Below, piece by piece: positions 41,021-53,025 of a DNA stretch of 64,000 nt (its first letter is position 1; every line of letters begins with the position of its first letter). The position numbers were made by a program, and so were the translations under genes. Source of the stretch: Sciurus carolinensis (taxonomy: Eukaryota; Chordata; Mammalia; Rodentia; Sciuridae); the NCBI RefSeq assembly GCF_902686445.1, contig NW_025920105.1, positions 1,315,120 through 1,379,119 of the forward strand, in the 5' to 3' direction. Below the pieces are notes generated by a model. That model was given only the letters and a program-made list of their open reading frames with translations, was not told the DNA's origin and ran no database searches.

Positions 41021-41031
41021 TGTGTGTGTGT

Positions 41032-41069
<38 letters not shown>
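41021..41069. repeat. (TG)n microsatellite
   Basis: About 24 TG units with one TA interruption. Confidence 0.95.
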
Positions 41070-41070
<1 letters not shown>

Positions 41071-42114
41071 AAATAAAGCATAATTAAATATGTTCATCAA
41101 TCATATCAGGTCTGCATAAATTTTGCCTAACAATAACAATAAGTAACAATAAGGTAAGATTACAGGTTATGTGTGGGTGGGTGTGCATGTTTATGTGTGG
41201 CTTTTTCTCCTCCTAGGTTGGTTTGTCAGATGTGTGTAAATTTAAGGAGCAGAAAACTAAAAGCAGAGACAGGTAGAAGGCAGTTGAATATCTGCTTGGT
41301 CCTATTTCAAGGTTGATGGTGGTTGAAGATCACCCCACAGATCCAGGTAAATGCAGTCCAGGGCACCCATGCAAAAATTAAATCATGAGTGCTCCCCCAT
41401 GAAAGATGAGCCCTGGGGATGTACAGTGTTCTATCCTGGCTGCGGTGTGTGAAGGAGCCATGGAAACAAAACTGCCCTGGCTTTGGTCTGCAAACGACTG
41501 CCCATTGGGTTTTTCCCTGTGTGGTTGGAAGTTGTTTGGGGAGTTTGGCCCCTTTCCCAAGCAGTCAATGCAATTGCTCTGGGTTTGATTTTGCTGCTGC
41601 TCAGTGGTGGTTTGAGTTGCTGGTAATGGTGCACTGTTGTCACACATGGCTTGGGTGACAGGTGGTGTCTGAGGGCAATGATGGCCCCTTGCTATTCATA
41701 TATACCTCACCAGATGGGTGCCCCTTAGTGGAGATCACACTGGTACTGATGGGCACAGTGCATGTGCTGGGTGGTAGGGAAAGGAGGTCTGATACTGGAC
41801 ATACTGGAAATGGTACCCATGCACCTTGACCTGCGTTAGATCATTTGTGGACCCCACATAATGGCCAGGAAGAGTTATGGGTGGTAGAGAACTGGCAAAT
41901 GTGAGTGGATGTAACCAGAGCTCAGGATGGTGGGCCTGGGCAGGGCTTTTCAATTCCGCCAACAAGGACTCTAGGAAGAAGGATGATTAGACATGGTTTA
42001 GAGTGAGTAACATGGATACTCATCTATTGATGTAGCTCTCCATCACATGCAAGAACTTTTAATGATGTATTCCCCCAAATAAAAGTCATAAAAATCAAAA
42101 TTACAGATTTCAAT
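41070..42114. other. GC-richer block, unrecognised
   Basis: From about 41215 the sequence is richer in G and T than its surroundings and ends near an AATAAAAG at about 42077 followed by A-rich sequence, which would suit a plus-strand retrocopied transcript. Short open frames exist on both strands, but none matches a family I know. Confidence 0.3.
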
Positions 42115-42290
42115 CACTAGCCAGGTATGGTGGTGAGTTCCTATAATACCAGTGACTTGGGAGACTGAGGATTCCAAGTTTGAGGTCAGCCTGCACAACT
42201 TAGTTAGACCAACTCAAAAAAATGAGGTGCTTATGTATGTAGCTCAGTGGTTATGTGCCCCTCTTTGGGTGCAATTCCCTCTACTAAAAA
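42115..42290 (+). mobile_element. Composite SINE (B1-like plus ID-like)
   Basis: AGCCAGGTATGGTGGTGAGT, GGTCAGCCTGCACAACTTAG and GTAGCTCAGTGGTTATGTGC: the forward order of the element at 48345. Confidence 0.8.
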
Positions 42291-43830
42291 GTAAAGACTA
42301 AGAAATACTTTAAAGAATATACATCATAAGAAATTTTATGCAAACTTTTACCCAATATTTATCTCAATTCACTGGTGGAGAAGGTGGGGCAGGGTAATCT
42401 CGATTCATGTTCTCACCTTTTCTCATGCCACCATGTAGGACAGGTGGGGGATTTGGACATTGGTAAAAGCGAGGTTGGTAGCAGGAAGGAGATGTCCTCA
42501 TTTCTGTGCAGCAGCTTCAGCCCATGTGACATTTCTGCTGTAATTCTAATCAGTATGCTTTCCCTGAAGCCTCTCTGAGGTCTGAGGTCTCAATGACTTA
42601 GTGGAAGTCTCTTTGAGCTGTGTGTAGAGAGGGGTGGAGAAGGACAGATGTACCTGCAGAAGAAAAAAAGGTACTGTTGCAGTTTTGAACTAAACACTCC
42701 TTGGGAGTTCTCCATTCAGCTGAGGGCAAGAAAAAGCACACAAAGAAAAAGGTGAAAGTTAAGGTTAAGATGTAGACAGTACTGGATAGAAGTCTGGAGG
42801 ACTAATGATGTCTCATGAAACCCACTGGCTCTTCCTGTCTTTCCAGGTGCTCCTACTCCCACAGCTAACTAAGCAGTTTCATGCCATTCTCAGACATAAC
42901 CATCCAAACTCCACACCAAACTGATGGAGATGGCAGAATCCAGAAGTCAAGAGTAGAGAAAAATATCCAACAGGGAGAGCACAGGTTGAGTGAGTGTGAA
43001 TTCCAGCACATTCCTGCCAAAGAGCAGTGACAGCCTGAGTTAAAATTAACCATATTTGTGAATCACAGCGACAGTTGTTAGTTGGAAAGAAAACCAGAAA
43101 ATACAGAACCACTGACCTCTGCTGGATAAAAAGAGACACTGCAAGGCATGAATACTTGCAAGCTGAGAAGTTGGGACACCTGAGACAGGCAGAGGTAGGG
43201 AGGGCTCACTTTCGTGTGTGCAGGCGAACAAGGAAAAGGAAAAATGGGATGAGAACAGAAAAATGCCAGGGATTGGGGGAGCTGATATAGGATAGTCGAC
43301 TCGGCAGAAGTGCTTTCTACTTAGTTTCCCATGACTTTCTACTGATTCTGTTCAGTGGTAGTGTTCTCATATCCCTTCCCAGAATATGCAACACCAGAAA
43401 TGAGTCACAGACACCAGTTTTGGGTGCTTCTTGTCTGTTACGGCTGCAGCTGCCACACTGAAGAGGAGGTGCTAGTGTCAAGTCTGACTGTTTCTTTATG
43501 CCAAGAATGAGCGGTGGAAAGCAGGGCTCAGAACAAGAGCTGGCAACAGTGCAATGGCCAGTTAGTGGAATTTTTGATAAAGTAAAAACAAAAGTATTTT
43601 TAAACCAGACTAAACTGCATACCTCTTCTCTTATACCTGTAGTCTATGAAGATAGCCATGAAGCTGAGGAATGAATATAAAGGATCCTGATGTCCCAAGC
43701 TCCTGCATTCTCATCCCTGATTTGTAGTTCAGACTGGTTATAACTAAAAACTGACAGGGAGAGGGAAATAGTAACTTATTTGTAACTATTGATACCGCCG
43801 TTTACCGGTGATGAGTTCTGCTCCTTCTAA
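42291..43830. other. No recognisable gene
   Basis: Mixed composition and moderately GC-rich. Short frames only. I see nothing I can name. Confidence 0.4.
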
Positions 43831-44303
43831 TGTTGAAGATTGAACACTAGAGAAGCACGCCAAGGCAAGCATATTAAGCAGGTTTTATTTAAAGGTAATA
43901 ATACAGACTTCTCCCAGCAGGAAGAAGGGGGCCATGGCTGATGTTCTAAAGTCCCAAGAAGTGAGCGCATCCCACATCTTTTATAGGTTAAAGTCTCTTT
44001 TGTTCTCCAGTTCTATCCCCACATATCTCTCCTTCCTGCCTCAGTAACTAGGCCTGGTTTTGCATAAAGTGAGAAGCCATGGGCAGTGGGAGGGCCAAGG
44101 TGATTCAGGCAGATATGGGCCCAGGGGGCATTAATTAGCAGCTCCTTGCTTGCAGTCCTTGATAAAGGCAGGTAAATTTGGTAATCAATGGGCTCTGGAG
44201 CTCCTTGACATTCCACTCTTCCAGGGGCAGTCTCCAAATTCCAGAGGCAGATGGCTTCATGGCTTCATTTCCTCAATTTGACCCAATCCCCTATTTCTAC
44301 ACT
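43831..44303 (-). mobile_element. LTR-like block, minus strand
   Basis: Reverse poly(A) signal (TTTATT near 43885) and reverse TATA (TTTTATA near 43979) lie about 95 bp apart, downstream of TGTTGAAGATTG. This is an LTR layout read leftward. Its U3 end is uncertain, because the LTR at 44310 is inserted at or near it. Confidence 0.5.
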
Positions 44304-44309
44304 AACTAC

Positions 44310-44703
44310 TGTCCCGGCCCGCGGGACATCAACGCAGGACGGCAAACCTAAGAGAGAAGGAATGAAGGGACAAGAGACGCAGGGAGTGACAGCAAGACAG
44401 GAATTCTGATCAAGCTGCAAATTTTTATTGTTCTCACGGGTATTTATGCTGAGGGAATGAGGGTATGATGAGGTGCAGGCTGGTTGGCTGTGTTCTTCTA
44501 TTGGGCTCCTGATAGGCTGCAAGTTCGCGCTGGCGGGAAGGTGAAGTTAGTGCCGGCAGGAAGGTGGAGTCCTGGAAGAGAAGCAGGGATGGCGCCATAG
44601 GTGCCATACTGTCAGAATTATCAGCCAGGAGTGGGGGAGGGGTGCTGCTGCTTATTGTAAAGATCAGAATGTTCTCAGAATGAGAACTTCTTGGTCCCTG
44701 ACA
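44310..44703 (-). mobile_element. Class II solo LTR with 6-bp target duplication
   Basis: 394 bp, starting TGTCCCGGCC on the plus strand and ending TCCCTGACA, flanked by exact AACTAC (44304-44309, 44704-44709). Reverse AATAAA at 44424-44429 and reverse TATA-like at 44441-44448 set the orientation. CpG-rich ends suggest it is recent. Confidence 0.9.
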
Positions 44704-44939
44704 AACTACCTCTCCTTAATTCTGGCTTCACTATCACAAAATACTCTGTCATAATCACAATTTGCACAGAGACCACCACACCTTTATACAAAAAGTGCTC
44801 TACAAGGATCTGCCCTATCATTTTCTGGGCAGTCTCAGATTGATGTCACTCTTGATTTTAATTATGGTGGCCAAAGTTTAGTCTTTAAGCAGCTATTGTA
44901 ATCCTCATTATTTTTTCTTTAAGTTTCTGTCCTTGCCTC

Positions 44940-46140
44940 AACCTCTTTGCCCACAGTTTACAACAATGGGCATATTACCACTGCAGCACTCAGGTACCAT
45001 TATTTTTGGGGTTCCAGTTGGGGCTCAAGTCCTTGATGTCCTGAAAAAAGAACTAAGCAAGATATATAGAAGTAACAGGCAAAGTACAGAATTAATGAAG
45101 GTGAACATGCAGGCAGCACTCCTTAGAGTGGAGTGGAATGGGTTGAATGAGAGAGAGTGAGGACCACAAATCTAAAAAGTCTGGAAATCAGTGTCTTATT
45201 GTATGGAACATTGCTGAAGTGAACCAAACAACTCCCATTTTGCTTTCTGACCCCATTTTGTGAAACTTATAAGAAAAAACATGTTGTTTGCTGTGATAGA
45301 TCAAAACAAAATGTGTGTGTAGCGTTAAGATAAGTAAAGTGACGAGCAGTGATGCACATAGTGACTATGCAGTCACTGAGAAAAACATTTGGCAGTTTGT
45401 TTACACCAAATTTACATTAGTTTTAATGGTAAAACTGGTAAAAATATTTACTAGATGAATTTGCAGAATTCAGGACTTGAAAAACAAATTAGGTAATGTG
45501 TGAACTTGTTTTGATGTGACTATATAAACTGCAGACTGATCAGGAGCGAGCGGGCACTACTCCACCGACAGAGTCTGTCACTATGTCCCGTTGACAAGTG
45601 ACAAGATAGTGTTCCCCAGCTCGAGGCCCCTGGTCGCTGCATGCTGTTACTCCGATGACTGATTGCCGTTTGCTGTGAACCGAGCATCAATAAAACCTCA
45701 TCTGAGGACCAACGACCGGCTACGTGAGTGTTATCTTATTCCTACCCGGTTCCCGATCCAGTACAGGCCGCAAGTGTTACGACGTGCTCGTGACACTTAT
45801 GCCTAATTGTAAAGCAGTTGTTTTCCTATTTAGAACTGATTGCTACCATTGATTTCCTCCCATTGGTTATCTTGTAAGACTTGATTAAAATAGTGTCTAA
45901 ATTTCCCTCCATTGGTTACTTTAGAAAACCTAATTAGACTACTGTTCACTTCAGCCTCATTGGTTGTTTAGGAATGCTATACCTGAGGCGGGAGTTGCCA
46001 TGGTGATGTCTTTAGTGGCGGGAGTTTTTATGGCAATGGACTTACAGAGATGTGATAGCTCAATTCCCTCTGCTGTACTGCATTGGCATTTTTCTTGTAA
46101 CCTGCCTCCGCAATCTTGGAGTACCTGAACTCCTACCTAA
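44940..46140 (+). mobile_element. LTR-like repeat, copy A, split by another LTR
   Basis: Flanks 44940-45194 and 45801-46140 match copy B (46350-46840) in order: GTTGGGGCTCAAG, GCAGCACTCCTTAGAGTGGA, CTCCCATTGGTTATCTTG, GGAGTTGCCATGGTGATG and GTACCTGAACTCCTACC. Both run in the same direction with about 210 bp between them. Confidence 0.7.
45200..45795 (+). mobile_element. Solo LTR with 5-bp target duplication
   Basis: 596 bp from TGTATGGAAC to CTCGTGACA, flanked by exact CTTAT (45195-45199, 45796-45800). TATATAA at 45521-45527 and AATAAA at 45689-45694. The CpG-rich R-U5 end suggests a fairly recent insertion into copy A. Confidence 0.85.
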
Positions 46141-46349
46141 AAATACCATCATTCCCAAATAATTATCTACCATTTCCAAATAATTATCACTATTCTTTGG
46201 AGATTTTTTTTCTTTTTCTCAAGACCAATAATTCCTATAGCATATTCCTCCCAGTCCTATCCCTTCTCAGTTTTCTGAGTGGCTTCTCTTGTACTTATTT
46301 TTTAACTTTGGTGCATTCTGACCACAGAAAAGATGTCAAGTATATGTGC

Positions 46350-46840
46350 TAGTTGGGGTGTGCAGTTGGGGTCCAGGTTTTTGGTTTTGAGGGTGAAGGT
46401 AAAAGCAGCACTCTGTGGGGTAGAGTGGAGTGGACCAAGAAAGAGAAGCTAAAGACTCCCCAGTGTGCAAATTTGTCTTACTAATTTACTTACTTGTGAG
46501 GCATTCCCTTCCCTATACAGATCTGATCAAAGGCGTCACCCCCTCTGCTCTTATTGGTTATCTAGTAACTGATTAGAATAGTGTCCGATATTCTCCCATT
46601 GGTTATTTTAGAATGCCAAATTTGAATACTGCACACTTCTTCCTCCTAGGTCATTTTATATTGCCAAACCTGAGGCAGGAGTTGCCATGGCAATAAGTCC
46701 TTGGTGGCGAGAGTTTTCATGGCAAAGGAACTTATTCTAAATAAGAATGCGATGACTCATTTCCCTGGCTTCTCATCCAGTGGCATTGTGCTGGTAACCT
46801 GTCTCGCCATCCTGAAGTACCTGAACTCTAACATCTGCAG
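46350..46840 (+). mobile_element. LTR-like repeat, copy B
   Basis: Uninterrupted partner of copy A. Contains CTCTTATTGGTTATCTAGTA, CAGGAGTTGCCATGGCAATA and CTGAAGTACCTGAACTCTAA. Either the second LTR of one collapsed element or a tandem duplicate. Confidence 0.7.
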
Positions 46841-46974
46841 ACTAGGAAGCAAAACAAAGTGATTCCCATAATTACATTCACATTATTACATTTAAAAATG
46901 GAATATTCCTCATACTGTGAGCTCTTTCCAAAACCCACAGGGACCAAAATAAAGGGAAAAAAAAAGACAATGGG

Positions 46975-47640
46975 CCTCTGGGCCATGCTCCGATTCTTTG
47001 GGACCTGAGATTGGCTGGGTTTTACCCAGATACTGCTGGTATTTCACAGAAGCACCCTCCCGCCTGCCTATGCTGTCCTGGGTCCAGCAGGTGCAGTGAA
47101 GCCCTGCCCCGCTACCCCAAGAATGCCCCCTACCTCCCGGAAGGCAGGGTGCGCATGAGTATTGCCCTGGGGCAGTGGCGCGAGCAGGGGGTGCCTCCGG
47201 CAACCGTCCACATACGGGCCCTTGGGTGGTGATGGCGCCTTCTATGACCTGTGGATTCCGCTGGAGTAGCAGCAGACTTTCAGCTTTCACGTGGACAGAG
47301 CCATTGTGTTGCTTTTCAGCATGAGAGGCCTGCTGTAGGGCAGCTGAACGTGCACCAAAAAGCTCTTCCTGGACAGGATGAAGAAGGTACTGTACAATCC
47401 AGGCCAGTCTTGCTCTCTGTGACCTTTCAGGCACAGGCCATGCTGGAGTCGAGCTTTGTCACTGTCCCAAGACCTTCTGGACAAGCACACCTAAATGGGG
47501 TGGGACAGCTAAAATTCTACATTCCCCCTCCTCCATTGAGCCTGATGAATGAAAACTACAACATCCTAGGGGAGGAGCGCTGGGAAACATGGTTTATACT
47601 GTGTTGCAGCCATTTCTTATCAGGTGAACTTGGAAAAGCA
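46975..47640. other. GC-rich, CpG-bearing block, unrecognised
   Basis: Stands out sharply from the surrounding sequence. The longest frames are 174 codons (minus, 46910-47434) and 130 codons (plus, 47251-47643); neither matches a family I know. A processed pseudogene or a captured gene fragment is plausible (one plus frame reads DGAFYDLWIPLE followed by a stop), but I see no poly(A) tail or target duplication. Confidence 0.35.
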
Positions 47641-47654
47641 TAGGGATGGTGATT

Positions 47655-48110
47655 GTAAGCTCATGGCCCACAGATGATGGACGCAGGAGATGGGACACAA
47701 ACATCAGATCAGCAAACTTTCCTTTATTTTGCAGCAAGGTCAATTGATCAGGCGCTGTTAGGACCCATTTTCTGGGTAAGGAGATGACCTGCGGGTTACA
47801 GGAGTATGGGTTTTATACTATCTTTGGAGACTATGGACATGTAGTTTGCACAGTCAGGGACTTAATTGTGCAGGTTAAAATTTTAATTTAGGAAGGTTGT
47901 TGTAAAATGGTTGAAACTCATTGTTATCTGGGGAGATAGGAGCCCACATACCAAAGGATGAGTTCTTAACCCATCTCCATTATTTTTTTTTCACTGAGAT
48001 CCATTGTTTCCCAGAGTTTTGCTATTAGCAGTGCCTCCATTTAGGACTTTTTCAATGGGGGAAATTCAAGTCCAGAGCCCAGCATTCAGTATCTGCCCCT
48101 TTCCTTGTTA
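47655..48110 (-). mobile_element. LTR-like block, minus strand
   Basis: Reverse poly(A) signal (TTTATTTTG near 47728) and reverse TATA (TTTTATACT near 47813) about 85 bp apart, as in an LTR read leftward. No duplication found; family unknown. Confidence 0.4.
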
Positions 48111-48344
48111 TTTCCACTGTTATTAGAAAAGGATTTACTGATAGGGTAATGCTTTGCTAGTTTCCCCTCCCTTTTCCAAGCTGAACATCTCTCTGCTTTT
48201 CTTCAGGGGCTGTCTTGTAGGAATATTATTTTCCATAACCCTACACTCGCAAAAGCTAAAGAAAATGTTACCTGTCTATTATGGGTGAAAAATGGAGGTA
48301 CTGAGAAATGGAGCATTTTGCCAATGGCATTGCAATTAGTTTGT

Positions 48345-48562
48345 AAGTTTGTGTTTGTTTTTTGGTAACAGGGATTGAACTGGGAGGTGCTTAACAACTA
48401 AGACACATCCCCAACCCATTTTTATATTTTATTGAGAGATAGGGTGTCACTGAGCTGCTTAAGCCTTCACTAAGTTGCTGAGAGTGGCTTTGATTTCTTA
48501 ATTCTCCTATCTTAGCCTCCCAATCTGCTGGGATTACAGGTGTGTGCCACCATGCCTGGCAG
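48345..48562 (-). mobile_element. Composite SINE (B1-like plus ID-like)
   Basis: A well-preserved copy: ACAGGGATTGAACTGGGAGG, GAGATAGGGTGTCACTGAGC and CTGCTGGGATTACAGGTGTG in reverse order. Confidence 0.9.
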
Positions 48563-50443
48563 CCTTGCAATTAGTAAGTAGCAAATCAAGGGTGAAACTC
48601 AGGGCTTATGTTAGTCATGGGCCCCTTTATGAGACAATCCTCATCATTTTTATGGATAGGAAGCTGACACAAATCAAGAATAAACCCGTTTGAGAAAGGA
48701 GATGGATGTAGGAAGTCAAGTCTTTTACCTAATTCCTGTAGCTGAAGCACCCTGTGAGATTTGCTTTCCAGGTTTTTCAGTGAGTCTTGTCCTTCTTTCC
48801 TTCCCCTTTGACTTATTTTGCTGTGATGGAACTTTTTACTTAAAATGTCATTTTTGTAATTGTTCATTATCTTTTCTAATTTCTCGAACATAGCAAAGAA
48901 GAACTTAATAAAATGAAGTCATCTGTGAGACCCATGGAAAATTTCTTTGCTGAAGAGAGTTTGCATGGTTCTCTTTGCCATTGCCAATTCCCATTGTAAG
49001 TGTGAATGCATTGATATTTATATTAGAAATAGCATATAGAGGGAGGCAGCCCTCTTCATTTTTGATAATGGAGTAGAATTAATTTCTACTCATAACATTT
49101 CCCTTTAGGGATCATACCAATTGCTATATTTTGAAAGATATGTTGTTCAGTATTTCTCCCTGGTTCCATGGTGAAGGACTATATTTAAACAATCCCAAAC
49201 TGTTGCAGAAAAATATTCATATAAAATACAATGAAAATGAATACATAGAAAAATGGGATAAAAACATCAAAGACACAATGCAAATCATATGTTGGTTTGT
49301 GTGGCACTGCAAGATGCTGTATAAGTTTCTAAAGATTGAGTCTCACTATCTTTACTGAGCTTTTTATGACTGAGACATGGTCTATACAGCCACACCTGCA
49401 GTTAACATGTGGAAGGACATCCCTCCAGAATATGGAGATCCTCCCATAGGGTGTCTGGCCAGACCTTAGCAGGGGAGTTGTTCCTCCAAAGGGGCCTGCC
49501 TGAGTGGTTTTTGATGGTAAATTAATAGCTATTCCCCAACACTGAAAATTCAAAAGAACTTCATTTATCTATCAATATTTGGCCTTTTGGGAATTAAAAC
49601 TGGAATTTAAAAAATACTACATTCACCTAAAATATTGTGAACATATTACATGTTAGCACACATAGTATTTTTAGTAAAATATATATTGATCAACAAAAAA
49701 TTAGTGAAAAGAGTGGCATTGTAAAGTTTTGCAGATCTTGCCGTTTGGCTAATTAGAATACAGCTGGATTCCCCTCTTTCTATATTTTATGTTCGACTTG
49801 TATCATGTTACCTGTGGTAAATTCAGTTATATTCTCTTGGGTGTACTAGAACAAAAAAGGCAAATAAAATTTGGTATTATAATAAAACAACTTTGAGCCT
49901 GTGGTACCCTAGAAGCAACTCTGGTGTTCCAGGATCTGCCTTGACAGTGCTAGGAAGAACAGGACCAGAGTACGACCCCGGCATTCTGAGTCCACATCCA
50001 TTACTTGGACCATGATCACTCCTGCTTTACTTGGGATCATAGAATAGTCATCCTTCCTAGGATGCCCTGCATCAATTCTTTTGTAGAACCTGCTTGCTCC
50101 TAAGCTTCTTCTATGTTTATTTTATTTTTTATCAAACAAACTTATTAATTCATGAAAGCATGCTGAGATACATTTCCATGTACCTGGTCCCTGCTAAAGT
50201 AGAGATCACTACTTCTGGATTACATGTTTGACAATTTCAACCTGTATTTCTAAAGGATAAGAATGTTTTTTTAGTAATGCTCACTGGGGATGGCAGGTTG
50301 GCTGAATGGACAGAAAGGGAGCAAAAGGAGCATTTCACCTACTATTGTACTTTTCTGTTTAACTGGTTTCTTGAATTAATATCCAAATAAATGCTACACA
50401 TTTTAGCTTGTTGAGCAGTATCTTTGTCCATCCTTCTCCCTTT
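48563..50443. other. No recognisable gene
   Basis: AT-rich. A patch at about 49370-49545 of more even composition has an LTR-like or DNA-transposon-like look, but I cannot name it. Confidence 0.4.
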
Positions 50444-50566
50444 CTTATTTATTTATTGATGCCAGGGATTGACCTTAGGGGTGCTTAACCACTGAGCCAC
50501 ACCTGCAGCATGTTTTATTCTTTGAGACTTGTCTTCCTAATTTGCTCAGGGCCTACTAAGTTTCTA
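50444..50566 (-). mobile_element. Composite SINE, partial
   Basis: TGATGCCAGGGATTGACCTT, GGGGTGCTTAACCACTGAGC and CTCAGGGCCTACTAAGTTTC. The right half is absent here; a similar right half occurs at 50858-50912. Confidence 0.8.
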
Positions 50567-50857
50567 TCACTCACTTTGTTTCTTATTAATATTTTAAAGG
50601 AAAAATACTGGGTGTTATCCTTACCATTCTTTTAAAACTACTGATACTGTTCCAAAATCCTCCTGGGGATCTGTCTCAACTTTTTGGACACAGAGAGGTG
50701 CAACAGAAGCTTCCTAATAGTAATAGCATTAACAGTATTGACAACTAACATTTATTGGCACAAGCTGGTTCTAGGGTGTGCATAAACAGCCATTTGTCAT
50801 GGATTCAAAGTTCTTGGGATAAGTCTGATTTTGAAATTGCAATTAATAAATAAAAGA

Positions 50858-50912
50858 AATTGCAATCTTCCTGCCTCAAACTTCTATGATGAGCTACTGA
50901 GATTACACCTGT
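50858..50912 (-). mobile_element. SINE right-half fragment
   Basis: CTTCCTGCCTCAAACTTCTA then GAGCTACTGAGATTACACCT. May be the displaced end of the SINE at 50444 or a separate copy. Confidence 0.5.
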
Positions 50913-52845
50913 TTTTTAAATTTTTTTAAATAAATTATATAAATACAAACTGTGTGTGTATAATTTACAGTATATATGTGGTTTTGAGATGTGTATACAT
51001 ACATACATATACAGGCATGTTATCTTCTGAAATGATTCTTTCTGGAAGAATCTTTTTTCTAGTAGCAGAGCCTGAGCCAAGAGTAACACTGGGAAACTTT
51101 CCCACCCCCTACCCTTGCCCTGACCACATGTCTTTTAGGAAATCTTTGTGGATTGAGGATTTTTTCTGTTCATGCAGACTTGGCCACTGAGAAATCAAGG
51201 ACTTTTCTTGTTTGGCCTGTAGTTTGATGGAGGTTTGGTGCTTGATGGTCAACAATGAAGCTGAGAGTGTCTTCAAAGATATTGTGCTTTATTTTCTTAG
51301 GTCTGTATTGGCAACAGAGGACTGTAAAGTATATTTACTCTCTTTACAAAGAATGAGGTTGCTGACTCTGACAACTTGAAAAAAGAAAAAAATCACAGCA
51401 TTCAAGATAGAACAGGACTTGAAGGAGCTACTTCATGGAAACCCAAAGATATATTGAACATTCAATAGTAAGTTGTGTGTATGTGTGTATGTGTGTGAGT
51501 CTGAGAGAGAGAAGCAAACCAACATTTCACCACACCCAAATAATAAGACATAAGACTTAAATACTGTGAGTTTCAATTATGCATTTAGCAACATCAGATT
51601 AAGGCGGCCACAAAAGTCTTCCATGGTGAAAATGAGCTGCTTGAAACTAACACATACATTCAGCAGATATCAGCTGCATTCCTCCTTGTGTGTTCAGTTT
51701 TGTTGATTTAAGGAGGAATGAGGAGAGTGGAGTTCAGCCTTCAGTCATAGACACCATAAAGGGCAGAAAATTCGGTGTTCTGGATAAACATGATATGGCA
51801 GGCCAGATCACCTTTCTTCCTGGAACCTTTCTCCTTTGGCTCCATTTCTGCCCATGCAGCAAACCCGTCATCCTCTGAGCATGCAGCTCTCTTGAGGTTG
51901 CATTCTTCTAAGTTATCTTTGCCTGTCCAGTGCTGTTATGGGGTCCTCAATGATTTTTCTCATGGGTCTGTCAGTTCTGGTCTCAGACTCTCCATCTGCA
52001 TTCTTCCCCATCATCTGCATTTTACTCTGTCATCTCCAGTCATTTTCATCTTTGGGGAACTTGTGTTTTGAATGATACTAGCCATGGTGCTTGAGCTGTG
52101 AGTTGAGGGGTTCCTAAGCTCTATCCTGAGACCCACCACTTGGAAGTTGTACAAGCACATTTCCTTTTCTTGCTGTGTTTTTATCAATAAGAGGAAATAG
52201 GTGGTGATGGGACCTGCCTTGTGGAGATGATGTGTTGGCAGCATACAGTGTGTGCAAAAGATTGACAACACTGCTTTCTGCTGTAACCATGACAGCTAAG
52301 ACCACTATTTATTGGGAACCCAGCATGCTAGCATTTGTGGTAACAGATCTGAGGCCTTGGGTTAGTGAAGAGTATGACATCTGGAAGGATGGAGCCATGT
52401 GGGCAGTGACCACCTCTATAGGGGCTTATTGTGCACTGAAGTCTGTTGAGTGGTGTCCACTAGCATTTACAGGAACCCCACATGAGGGCAGAAGGGACAA
52501 GCTGAAGGTTAGAGAGGAAGGCAAAACTTAGCCATATGCAATAGTCTCCAGCAGAAGGGCCTTGTCCTACCCCAATGTACTATAAGATTTTTCTTTCCAG
52601 TTGGCCACAAAATATCATTTTTAATTATTGTTTCTATAAATCAAAGGGGGAAATACCTCTATTCACAAGATCAATAGCTCCAATAGGTGTACTTTATGGG
52701 GACAGAAGTGGAATCATAATGAATATCAGTATCAAATACTGTTACTGCCTGTCACAATATAAAGACCTTTGAAAGAAGAAACACTCATTTCTTTTCAAAG
52801 CTTTTCAATTTTTTTTATGTATTGTTTTAGATGTACATGGGGGAC
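50913..52845. other. No recognisable gene
   Basis: A short TG-rich run near 51472-51500. Otherwise ordinary sequence with no supported feature. Confidence 0.4.
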
Positions 52846-52937
52846 TGGGGAGATAGCTCAGTTGGTATAGTGCTTGCCTCTCAAGCACAAGGCCCTGGAT
52901 TCAATCCCCAGCACCACCAAAAAAAAAAAAAAAAAGT
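52846..52937 (+). mobile_element. ID SINE with A-run tail
   Basis: GACTGGGGAGATAGCTCAGT, GGCCCTGGATTCAATCCCCA and CAGCACCACC followed by an A-run. The tRNA-like boxes are well kept, and the pure A tail suggests a young copy. Confidence 0.92.
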
Positions 52938-52948
52938 AGATGGGCATA

Positions 52949-53025
52949 ATACTTTATTAATGTGGTACTGAGAATTGAACAGTTAGGCAAGCTCTTTTAC
53001 CACCGAGCCACTGCCCCAGCCCTGA
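52949..53025 (-). mobile_element. ID-type SINE, inverted relative to its neighbour
   Basis: GTGGTACTGAGAATTGAACA and CCACCGAGCCACTGCCCCAG. Together with 52846-52937 it forms an inverted SINE pair. Confidence 0.75.

Noticed and set aside
41378..41647. A zinc-finger-like minus-strand frame (CIDCLGKG...HREK)
   Set aside because: Cys and His spacing does not repeat or fit C2H2, and the stretch lacks any linker or second finger.
50444..50912. One SINE split by a 290-bp insertion
   Set aside because: The intervening sequence looks older than the SINE, and no duplication or element ends are visible; two separate fragments are equally likely.
52846..52937. A functional tRNA gene
   Set aside because: The A and B box-like sequences belong to an ID SINE: no cloverleaf, an A-run tail, and several other copies in the window.
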